Shown piece by piece: positions 26,575-33,328 of a stretch of 64,000 bases of DNA. The stretch is from Cupriavidus lacunae (GTDB taxonomy: Bacteria > Pseudomonadota > Gammaproteobacteria > Burkholderiales > Burkholderiaceae). The notes under the pieces are model-generated. The model was not told the DNA's origin. It worked only from the letters and a program-made list of their open reading frames with translations, and ran no database searches. Location of the stretch: positions 1 through 64,000 of the forward strand of contig NZ_QKWJ01000030.1 of the NCBI RefSeq assembly GCF_003353055.1. Direction: 5' to 3'. How positions within the stretch are numbered: position 1 is the first letter of the stretch; every line of letters starts with the position of its first letter. The position numbers and the translations under genes were made by a program.

Positions 26575-26844
26575 ATGACACCTGAGACCGTAATGACCAT
26601 CGCCACCCAGGCGATGAAGATGACCCTGCTGCTGGCTGCCCCGCTGCTGCTGGTGGCGCTGGCCGCCGGCCTGCTGGTCAGCCTGTTCCAGGCCGCGACC
26701 CAGATCAACGAGATGACGCTGAGCTTTATCCCCAAGCTGATCGCGCTGTTCGCCACCATGGTGCTGGCAGGTCCGTGGATGATCAATTCGATGGTCGACT
26801 ACATGCGCGAGGTGTTCCAGAGCATTCCCGCGATGGCGCACTGA
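26575..26844 (+). CDS. fliQ: Flagellar export gate protein FliQ
   Basis: An 89-residue protein with two membrane helices and the standard FliQ sequence features (AGLLVSLFQAATQINEMTLSFIPK, then LAGPWMINSMVDY). It wraps the FliP/FliR core of the export gate. Confidence 0.96.
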   Translation: MTPETVMTIATQAMKMTLLLAAPLLLVALAAGLLVSLFQAATQINEMTLSFIPKLIALFATMVLAGPWMINSMVDYMREVFQSIPAMAH

Positions 26845-26861
26845 CGGCGGCCGCGCTCGCC

Positions 26862-26888
26862 TTCGTCGCCTTCGTCGCATTCGTCGCC
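26862..26888. repeat. Three 9-bp tandem repeats between fliQ and fliR
   Basis: TTCGTCGCC, TTCGTCGCA and TTCGTCGCC follow head to tail in the only sizeable gap (76 bp) within the fliL-R block. It is a short tandem repeat liable to slippage, with no obvious function. Confidence 0.6.
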
Positions 26889-26920
26889 CCCCCGCCCTCC
26901 CTGCCCGCCGACTCCCCGCA

Positions 26921-27706
26921 GTGATCGAATTCACCTCAGCCCAGCTCTACAGCTGGCTCGCGGCGTTCCTGTGGCCCTTTTTCCGCATCCTGGCCCTGAT
27001 CGGCACCGCGCCGCTGTTCGGTGAATCCACCATCCCGCGCCGCGTCAAGATCGCCCTGTCCGCCGTGATTGCGATGGTGGTATCGCCCACCATCGCGCAG
27101 CTGCCGGTGGTATCGGTGTATTCCTTCGGCGGGCTGATGATCATCCTCAACGAGGTCGGCATCGGCCTGGCCACCGGCTTCGCCATGCGCCTGGTCTTTG
27201 CCACCGTGCAGCAGGCCGGCGAAATCATCGGCCTGCAGATGGGCCTGTCCTTCGCGTCCTTCTTCGACCGCGCCGCCGGCGGCCAGACCATGGTGCTGTC
27301 GCGCTTCCTGAACCTGATCTCGGTGCTGCTGTTCCTGGCGCTGGACGGCCACCTGCTGATGCTGGGCACGCTGGTCGACAGCTTCAACGGCCTGCCCATC
27401 GGCGGCACGCCACTGTCCGCCGGCGGCGCCATGGCCGTGGCCCGCGCCGGCGGCATGGTGTTCTCGTCCGGCCTGCTGCTGGCGCTGCCGATGATCGCGG
27501 CACTGCTGACGCTGAACCTGGCGATGGGCATCCTGAACCGCGCCTCGCCGCAACTGTCGATCTTCGCGGTCGGCTTCCCGGTCACGCTGTCCGGCGGGCT
27601 GCTGGTGCTGATGCTGGTGATGCCGCAGATGGGCAACTACATGCAGCATATGATCGAGGCGGGGCTGGAGGCGGTGGGAACGGTGCTGGGACAGTTCGCG
27701 CGGTAG
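26921..27706 (+). CDS. fliR: Flagellar export gate protein FliR
   Basis: A 261-residue protein with about six membrane helices. FliR features include FFRILALIGTAPLFGESTIPRRVKIALSA, GEIIGLQMGLSFASFFDR and LGMILNRASPQLSIFAVGFPVTL-like sequence near residue 205. The start is GTG at 26921, with no in-frame ATG nearby upstream. It completes the FliPQR gate and ends the block. Confidence 0.93.
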   Translation: MIEFTSAQLYSWLAAFLWPFFRILALIGTAPLFGESTIPRRVKIALSAVIAMVVSPTIAQLPVVSVYSFGGLMIILNEVGIGLATGFAMRLVFATVQQAGEIIGLQMGLSFASFFDRAAGGQTMVLSRFLNLISVLLFLALDGHLLMLGTLVDSFNGLPIGGTPLSAGGAMAVARAGGMVFSSGLLLALPMIAALLTLNLAMGILNRASPQLSIFAVGFPVTLSGGLLVLMLVMPQMGNYMQHMIEAGLEAVGTVLGQFAR

Positions 27707-27718
27707 ATTCGCGAATCT

Positions 27719-27794
27719 ATCTTAGATCTCGAATATTCCTTGACATGGCGCATGGAAGGGCTAGTATTACGCCACGTACTTCGATATCTAAGAT
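27719..27794 (+). promoter_or_regulatory. Promoter flanked by two inverted operator copies, before the nadC-like gene
   Basis: ATCTTAGATCTCGAA (27719-27733) is followed six bases later by a -35 TTGACA (27740-27745), a 16-bp spacer and a -10 TAGTAT (27762-27767). Then comes TTCGATATCTAAGAT (27780-27794), the reverse complement of the first element with one mismatch. The element centres are 61 bp apart. The same arrangement occurs at 29581-29659. The MarR protein encoded between the two units is the likely binder. Confidence 0.75.
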
Positions 27795-27830
27795 TTCTGA
27801 GGTACCGCAACCACCGTTCAGGAGCCCTTC

Positions 27831-28664
27831 ATGTACGACATTTTCGCCACGGACAAGCTGATCGACCTCTGGCTGACCGAAGACATCGGCATCTGCGACT
27901 TGACCGTCCAGACCATGATTGAACCGGGAGAGACCGGCACCTTCTGCATGAACGCCCGCGAGCCGATGCTCATCGCCGGTATCGATGTGGCGGCACGCAT
28001 CTTCGCGCGCTACGATCCGACGCTGTCTGTCGATGTGCGCGTCGCCGACGGCAACAAGGTGGAAAAAGGCGCGGTGCTGCTTAACGTTAGCGGCAATGCA
28101 CGCAGCGTCCTGACAGCCGAGCGCACCGCGCTGAACATCATGCAGCGGCTGTGCGGCATCGCCAACCATACGGCAACGTATGCGCAGGCCATTGCCCACA
28201 CCAAGGCGCGCCTGATCGACAGCCGCAAGACCACGCCGGGCCTGCGCGCGCTGGAAAAGCACGCGGTGACCTGCGGCGGCGGACTGAACCACCGGCTGAG
28301 CCTGGACAACGGCGTGATGATCAAGGACAACCACATCGCCGTGTGCGGCAGCATCGCTGCCGCCGTGGCACGCGTGCGCCGCAAGCTGCCCGTGCTGACC
28401 AAGCTGGAAGTGGAATGCGACCGGCTGGAACAGGTGCACGAGGCACTGGCAGCCGGTGTCGACGTGATCATGCTGGACAACATGTCGGTGCCCGACATGA
28501 AGGAAGCCGTGCAGATCGTCAATGGCCGGACCAAGGTCGAGGCCTCAGGCGGCATCCGCCTGGAAACGATCCGGGCCGTGGCGGAAACGGGCGTGGACTA
28601 CATCTCCACGAGCAAGATCACCCAGTCCGCCCCTGCCGTCGATATCGGGCTCGACGAGGCCTGA
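27831..28664 (+). CDS. NadC-type (quinolinate) phosphoribosyltransferase paralogue
   Basis: A 277-residue enzyme with the full carboxylating nicotinate-nucleotide pyrophosphorylase fold. The N-terminal sandwich domain is followed by the alpha/beta barrel with ERTALNIMQRLCGIA (97-111), DSRKTTPGLRALEK (130-143), CGGGLNHRLSLDNGVMIKDNHI (148-169) and EASGGI near the C-terminus. NadC makes nicotinate mononucleotide from quinolinate and PRPP; the related ModD is involved with molybdate. No nadA or nadB is near. Instead it shares a promoter design with a PhnN/AMP-phosphorylase fusion 1.8 kb away, which suggests a specialised phosphoribosyl transfer rather than housekeeping NAD synthesis. The acceptor base is unknown; quinolinate or another pyridine carboxylate is likely. 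Confidence 0.85.
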   Translation: MYDIFATDKLIDLWLTEDIGICDLTVQTMIEPGETGTFCMNAREPMLIAGIDVAARIFARYDPTLSVDVRVADGNKVEKGAVLLNVSGNARSVLTAERTALNIMQRLCGIANHTATYAQAIAHTKARLIDSRKTTPGLRALEKHAVTCGGGLNHRLSLDNGVMIKDNHIAVCGSIAAAVARVRRKLPVLTKLEVECDRLEQVHEALAAGVDVIMLDNMSVPDMKEAVQIVNGRTKVEASGGIRLETIRAVAETGVDYISTSKITQSAPAVDIGLDEA

Positions 28665-28718
28665 CACCCGCGGGGTTCAGGTCCCCAAACGATTCACGCC
28701 TTCTACCCAAGGCATTCG

Positions 28719-28750
28719 CCCTTGCCGGTCTCGCCCGGCGGGGGTCTTTT
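28719..28750 (+). terminator. Likely terminator after the nadC-like gene
   Basis: A 10-bp stem with two G-U pairs (CCCTTGCCGG / CCGGCGGGGG, 28719-28728 and 28735-28744) and a 6-base loop is followed by TCTTTTC. It sits between the nadC-like gene and the converging MarR gene. Confidence 0.55.
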
Positions 28751-28764
28751 CATTGGCGGATCGC

Positions 28765-29316
28765 CTACAGGTCCGAGAGCAGCCGCCCCACCTCCTGGGT
28801 AGAGGGAACCCGCCGGCCATGCTCTGCCGACGCGACTTCGTCGGCGACCAGCCGCTTCGCGATCGTGATCAGCACACGGCGCGTGGTCAGCACATCTTCT
28901 TCGCTCAGCCCTTCCACGCTGAGTTCATTCACCTCGGTGGCCAGCGGTTCCAGCTTGCGGCGCAGCGCGCGTCCGGTCTTGCTCAGGAACACATGCACCT
29001 TCTTCTTGTTGCCGGGAAGATGCGTGCGTTCCACGTAGCCCAGCGCCTCCAGCGCCTTGACTGCCGCGAACGTCGTCGGCTCGGTCACGCCGGCCTGTTC
29101 GCTCAGCTCCCGCTGCGACAGGCCGTCATGGCGCCACAGGATACGCAGGATGGTCCAGTGGCCGTATGAAACCGAATGCTCCGCCAGGCGCAGCTGCAGC
29201 GCCCGGATATAGGCTCGGGCAGCATCCTTCACCAGGTGGGCAAGCCGTTCTTCATCGGCTTCATCCGCAGGCGTGATCGGGACCGGAGCATCCGGCTTTT
29301 TGGTGGCCATAGTCAT
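28765..29316 (-). CDS. MarR-family regulator of the phosphoribosyl module
   Basis: A 183-residue winged-helix protein. Dimerisation helices flank the wHTH (YGHWTILRILWRHDGLSQRELSEQAGVTEPTTFAAVKALEALGYVERTHLPGNKKKVHVFLSKTGRAL). The C-terminus is extended (EHGRRVPSTQEVGRLLSDL). It is encoded convergent to the nadC-like gene and divergent from the fusion gene, between two promoters with identical operator pairs. It is therefore the best candidate for their repressor (inference). MarR proteins usually respond to aromatic carboxylates. The start is at 29316 (MTM...) or 29310; the open frame upstream lacks a ribosome site. No copy of the operator is seen in its own upstream region away from 29581. 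Confidence 0.85.
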   Translation of the reverse strand: MTMATKKPDAPVPITPADEADEERLAHLVKDAARAYIRALQLRLAEHSVSYGHWTILRILWRHDGLSQRELSEQAGVTEPTTFAAVKALEALGYVERTHLPGNKKKVHVFLSKTGRALRRKLEPLATEVNELSVEGLSEEDVLTTRRVLITIAKRLVADEVASAEHGRRVPSTQEVGRLLSDL

Positions 29317-29664
29317 GAGGGAAAGTGAAACGTATGCATGCGGCATCGGACGAGCCGGTGCCGGCGACAGCGCACATGATAGCGCCTCTGGCACTCGCAC
29401 GCGGACACCGCGCCTGATGGCCAACGCAGCTCCATGTAGCGTTCACTCCATCAGTGCACGATGCGCCCGACCCGTGCATGGGGCACCGTCACCGCGCATT
29501 CCGCTTCCCCGTGTTTTCCCCTACAAACCCGCGAATCCCGCGTACACACTGGATTTGCGGGCGCTGGCCCACGGCTTGCATTACCTTAGACATCGAACTT
29601 GTCTTGACACCACTTGGACCGGTGCTAGCATAGCCACATAACTTCGACATCTAAGGTAATTTCC
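29317..29664. other. 348-bp region between MarR gene and fusion gene
   Basis: The right part (29581-29659) holds the regulated promoter of the fusion gene. The left 260 bp shows no coding sequence and no further copy of the operator. The MarR promoter must lie here but I cannot place it. Confidence 0.55.
29581..29659 (+). promoter_or_regulatory. Promoter flanked by two inverted operator copies, before the fusion gene
   Basis: TTACCTTAGACATCGAACT (29581-29599) precedes a -35 TTGACA (29604-29609), a 16-bp spacer and a -10 TAGCAT (29626-29631). The inverted element ACTTCGACATCTAAGGTAA (29641-29659) follows. The two match at 16 of 19 positions when one is reverse-complemented. Spacing (6 bp to the -35, about 11 bp after the -10, centres 60 bp apart) is the same as at 27719-27794. 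Across the four elements the consensus is A[T/C]CTTAGA[T/C]NTCGAA, allowing one variation at position 9 or 10. Confidence 0.78.
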
Positions 29665-31470
29665 ATGAAGGCGACCGGCACGTTCTTTTTTGTTGTGGGG
29701 CCCAGTGGTGCTGGCAAGGACTCCCTGATCGACGGTGCACGTGCCGCGCTCGATGACGACTACGTTTTTGCGCGGCGCGTCATTACGCGTCCTGGCGGGT
29801 CTGCCGGCGAAGATCACGAGGGTGTCTCCGAGACCGAGTTCGCGCGGCGCCAACAAGGCGGAGAGTTCCTGGTGACCTGGGACGCGCACGACCTGCGCTA
29901 CGGATTGCCCAGGTCCCTGATGCGCGAACTCGAATGCGGGCGCAACGTCGTCGCTAACGGCTCGCGCGCCGTCATCGCGGAACTTGCGGCTCGCTTGCCC
30001 GGTTTCGTGGTGGTCCTGGTGACGGCGCCGCATGACGTGCTTGCCCGGCGCATTGCCGCGCGCGGGCGGGAATCGGGCGACCAGGTTGCCAGCCGCGTGG
30101 CGCGAGCGGGGGCTCCGGTGCCGCCACACGTGCCGTGTATCACGGTATCGAACGACAGCACGCTGGAAGCGGGCACGGCACGCTTTGTCGAAGCCTTGTG
30201 CAACGGCGCCAAGGCATCCGCCACCGAACGGCCAGCCAGCCGCACCAACCTGATGGCCAAGCTGCGCGGCGAGCCGCTCGACGAAGCTGCCTACGTTGCC
30301 GTGCTGCAGGACGCCATCGCCGGACGGTACACCGAGGCAGAACTGACCGAGTTCCTGGTTGCCGCCACCCGCGCGCTGACTGACGAGGAAGTGGTGGCCC
30401 TGGCGCGCGCGCGTACCGCCTTCACGCCCCGCATCGACTGGGACGAACCGGTTGTCGTCGACAAACATTCGATGGGTGGCGTTCCCGGCAGCCGCATCAC
30501 GCTGATCGTGGTCCCGATTGTCGCAGCCTACGGACTGGCGATGCCCAAGACATCGTCGCGCGCGATCACTTCCGCCGCCGGCACCGCCGATGCCATGGAG
30601 ACCATCGCACGGGTCGACCTGGCGCATGAGGACGTGCGCCGCTGCGTGGCCCAGGCGCGCGCCTGCATTGCGTGGAACGGACGGCTGAACCATTCCGTGA
30701 TCGACGATGTGATGAACGCCATCACGCGGCCGTTGCGGCTGGATTCGCGGCGCTGGTCGGTGGCTTCGATCCTGTCGAAGAAATACACCGCCGGCGCTAC
30801 CCACGTCATTGTCGACCTGCCCTATGGGCCCCAAACCAAGCTGGCAACACGCGCCGACGCCGAGGCGCTGGGCGCGCTGTTCGAACACGTCGGCAAGGGC
30901 CTGGGCCTGCACGTACGCGCGCTGGTCACGGACGGCAGCCGCCCGATCGGCCGTGGCATCGGCCCCGCACTGGAAGTGCGCGACGTCCGCCTCGTGCTCG
31001 ACAACGCGCCCGATGCGCCCGCCGACCTGCGCGAAAAGGCCCTGCGCTTTGCTGGCGAAATCATCGCATTCGATTCCCGCGTGGGCTCGCCCGAGCACGG
31101 CATGCAAATTGCGACGGCGCTGCTGAATGAAGGCAAAGCCAGGGCCGCGTTCGATCGCATCGCCGCCGCGCAGGGCATGCGCCCCGATCCAGTGGCGCCT
31201 GGCACGCATACGCAGGTCGTGCCTGCCGCAACGCAGGGCCGGGTGACGGGCGTCGATGGCCTGCAGATTTCCGGCGTGGCGCGCGCCGCCGGGGCACCGC
31301 GCGATGCCAGTGCAGGCGTCGACATGCTGTGCGCGATCGGTGCAAAGGTGGCGCCAGGGCAACCCCTCTACCGCATCCACGCCGGCTCCGCCGAAGCGCT
31401 TGAGGCGGCTGCGGCACTGGTGCGCGCCGGCGGCGAGTGCTGCCAGGCCGTGCGTATAGACCCCGATTGA
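29665..31470 (+). CDS. Fusion of PhnN-type ribose-1,5-bisphosphokinase and AMP-phosphorylase-type enzyme
   Basis: A 601-residue two-domain protein. Residues 1 to about 182 look like PhnN: a P-loop GPSGAGKDS (12-20), RRVITRP (37-43), the SETEFARR segment and NVVANGSRAVI. PhnN phosphorylates ribose 1,5-bisphosphate to PRPP. Residues from about 190 to 601 belong to the thymidine/AMP phosphorylase family: VVDKHSMGGVPGSRITLIVVPIVAAYGL (from 264) and MPKTSSRAITSAAGTADAMET (293-313). These motifs match archaeal AMP phosphorylase, which releases the base from a nucleoside monophosphate and makes ribose 1,5-bisphosphate, rather than DeoA. The two halves thus share one intermediate, so the fusion could channel NMP + Pi + ATP to PRPP + base. 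The PhnN part seems to replace the usual N-terminal domain of the phosphorylase. The activities are inferred from families. Confidence 0.85.
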   Translation: MKATGTFFFVVGPSGAGKDSLIDGARAALDDDYVFARRVITRPGGSAGEDHEGVSETEFARRQQGGEFLVTWDAHDLRYGLPRSLMRELECGRNVVANGSRAVIAELAARLPGFVVVLVTAPHDVLARRIAARGRESGDQVASRVARAGAPVPPHVPCITVSNDSTLEAGTARFVEALCNGAKASATERPASRTNLMAKLRGEPLDEAAYVAVLQDAIAGRYTEAELTEFLVAATRALTDEEVVALARARTAFTPRIDWDEPVVVDKHSMGGVPGSRITLIVVPIVAAYGLAMPKTSSRAITSAAGTADAMETIARVDLAHEDVRRCVAQARACIAWNGRLNHSVIDDVMNAITRPLRLDSRRWSVASILSKKYTAGATHVIVDLPYGPQTKLATRADAEALGALFEHVGKGLGLHVRALVTDGSRPIGRGIGPALEVRDVRLVLDNAPDAPADLREKALRFAGEIIAFDSRVGSPEHGMQIATALLNEGKARAAFDRIAAAQGMRPDPVAPGTHTQVVPAATQGRVTGVDGLQISGVARAAGAPRDASAGVDMLCAIGAKVAPGQPLYRIHAGSAEALEAAAALVRAGGECCQAVRIDPD

Positions 31471-31513
31471 CCGGTTTCTCCGCTTCCTTCACCCTAACCG
31501 ACGAGGCACACCC

Positions 31514-32506
31514 ATGAGACCCCTATCCGTCGTCAGCAGTCTGGCATCGCTCCTGTTTGTCGCAGGCAGCCTGGGCACCCTGCCCGGGCGCGCCGAGGCC
31601 AATATCGCCAGTACCTTCCCGCAAAAGCCGATCCGCGTGGTAGTGACGTTCCCGGCCGGAGGGGGGACCGATTCTCTTGCGCGCCTGATCGGGAATGACC
31701 TCAGCAAGTCGCTGGGGCAGCCGGTAGTCGTCGACAACCGGCCCGGCGCCAGCGGCAATATTGGTGCCGAGTTCGTCGCCAAGAGCCCTGCCGACGGCTA
31801 TACGCTGCTCATCGTCAACAGCAGCTTTGCCATCAACCCGAGCGTCTTCAGGAAGCTGCAGTTCAATCCCAAGTCCGATTTCAGCGCCGTCATCACCTTC
31901 GCTTCGGTGCCGTCGGTGATTGCCGTGCCATCGCAATCGAAGATCCGCACCTTCAGCGACCTGCTGGCGGCGGGCAAGAGCGCCTCGCCCCCCAGCTATG
32001 CGTCGTGCGGCAACGGTACCCCGCAGCATCTGGCCGGCGAATTGCTGAAGGTCTCGGCAAAGATGGAGATGCTGCATGTGCCGTACAAGGGTTGCGCCCC
32101 CGCCATCGCCGACGTGCTTGGCAACCAGGCAGATGTCAGCGTCAACACGCTGACCAACACCATCCCCTACCTGAAAAGCAACAAGCTGCGCGCGCTGGCC
32201 GTCACCTCGAAGGCGCGCTCGCCGTTCCTGCCCGACGTGCCCACGGTGAGCGAGCTTGGCGTGGCCGGCTATGACGTCGACCAGTGGTTCGGCATCCTCG
32301 CCCCGGCGCACACGCCGCCCGAGATCGTGCAAAAGCTGAACGCGGAAATCGCCAGGGCCATCGCCAAGCCCGAGATCAAGGCATCGCTGACCCAACTCGG
32401 CTTTGCCACGACCACGAGCACCCCCGCCGAATTCCAGAAGCTGGTGACCGCCGACATCGATCGCTGGCAGAAATTCGCGACGAAGATCAACCTGCTCGTC
32501 GACTGA
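31514..32506 (+). CDS. Bug/TctC periplasmic solute-binding protein (phosphoribosyl module)
   Basis: A 330-residue exported binding protein: a signal peptide up to about residue 29, then the Bug fold (FPQKPIRVVVTFPAGGGTDSLARLIGNDLSKSLGQPVVVDNRPGASGNIGAEFVAKSPADGYTLLIVNSS..., HVPYKGCAPAIADVLGNQADV). It lies 43 bp after the fusion gene and is likely co-transcribed. Bug proteins bind small carboxylates, and some Bordetella members bind nicotinate-type ligands (from memory). A pyridine carboxylate would fit the neighbouring NadC-type enzyme, but that is speculative. No TctAB membrane genes are near. Confidence 0.88.
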   Translation: MRPLSVVSSLASLLFVAGSLGTLPGRAEANIASTFPQKPIRVVVTFPAGGGTDSLARLIGNDLSKSLGQPVVVDNRPGASGNIGAEFVAKSPADGYTLLIVNSSFAINPSVFRKLQFNPKSDFSAVITFASVPSVIAVPSQSKIRTFSDLLAAGKSASPPSYASCGNGTPQHLAGELLKVSAKMEMLHVPYKGCAPAIADVLGNQADVSVNTLTNTIPYLKSNKLRALAVTSKARSPFLPDVPTVSELGVAGYDVDQWFGILAPAHTPPEIVQKLNAEIARAIAKPEIKASLTQLGFATTTSTPAEFQKLVTADIDRWQKFATKINLLVD

Positions 32507-32673
32507 CCACCTGGGGCACCGGCCAGGCGACAGCAGGCGGATCCCCCGACTTCCCGCATGACATCGTTGCCACACGGGCGCAAGCCAGCCCCCGTGAGAG
32601 CGCGTTCGTCCCTGCGGGATGGCCGCGACAATCCGGTGGCCCCTCGCTTATGCCAGCTGGCCATCAGGCCGGA

Positions 32674-33237
32674 TCAGAAACCGACCGTCGCCGACATCAT
32701 CAACGTGCGCGGCTCGCCAATGGCCAGGCCGCCATAGTTGTCCACCGCCGCCCAATAGCGGCGGTCGAATACATTGCGCAGGTAGAGGCGAAGGGTGGTG
32801 TCTTTCCCCGCCATCGTGGTCTTGTTGCGCTGTTCGCTGTCGATCGCATAGACCGTGCCGAACAACTGCCCGCTGGGCTTGGTCATGCGGAACACCGCCA
32901 GCGTGGCCATGACCTTGCCGGCATCGAGCTTCACGCCCACCTCTTGCTGCTTCGTCTTGTACGGCGCGAGCACCTCGCCCGCGTTCGATGCGGTGGCCGG
33001 CGTGATGTCGCCCTTGCTCAGGCCTTCCACGTAGTTGGCATACAGGGACACATGCTGCCAGGGCTTGTACACGATGCCGGCCAGGGGCGTCACGGCACTC
33101 TCATCATACTAAGCCGTCTTCGCGCCGCTGCTGCTGTAGTTGCCGGACTTCACCTGCTGATAGCGCAGGCCCAGCGTCAGCTGCAGGCGTTCGTCGAAGG
33201 CGCTCAGCGTGTCGGCCAGCGCCGCGCCGGACAGCAT
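32674..33237 (-). pseudogene. Decayed TonB-dependent siderophore receptor (C-terminal remnant)
   Basis: The minus strand encodes receptor C-terminal sequence in one frame. The first part (LSAFDERLQLTLGLRYQQVKSGNYSSSGAKTA) is broken by an in-frame TAG at 33109-33111. Reading resumes with VTPLAGIVYKPWQHVSLYANYVEGLSKGD and runs to the typical end RNVFDRRYWAAVDNYGGLAIGEPRTLMMSATVGF. After the segment ending EQRNK, about 100 residues of the barrel expected in related receptors are missing before GKDTTLR. The N-terminal plug is absent. It is non-functional. It sits back-to-back with the intact Fur-controlled receptor. Confidence 0.8.
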
Positions 33238-33280
33238 GGAACGTCTTGTGAAAAAAACAAGTGGAACGTTCCGTAATACA

Positions 33281-33299
33281 AATGATAATATTTCTCATT
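33281..33299 (+). promoter_or_regulatory. Fur box
   Basis: AATGATAATATTTCTCATT matches the 19-bp Fur consensus (GATAATGATAATCATTATC type) as repeated NAT(A/T)AT-like hexamers. It lies 30 bp upstream of the TonB receptor start in an A+T-rich stretch. Confidence 0.75.
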
Positions 33300-33328
33300 C
33301 GTAACATTATTTACATGAAGGCTTAACT

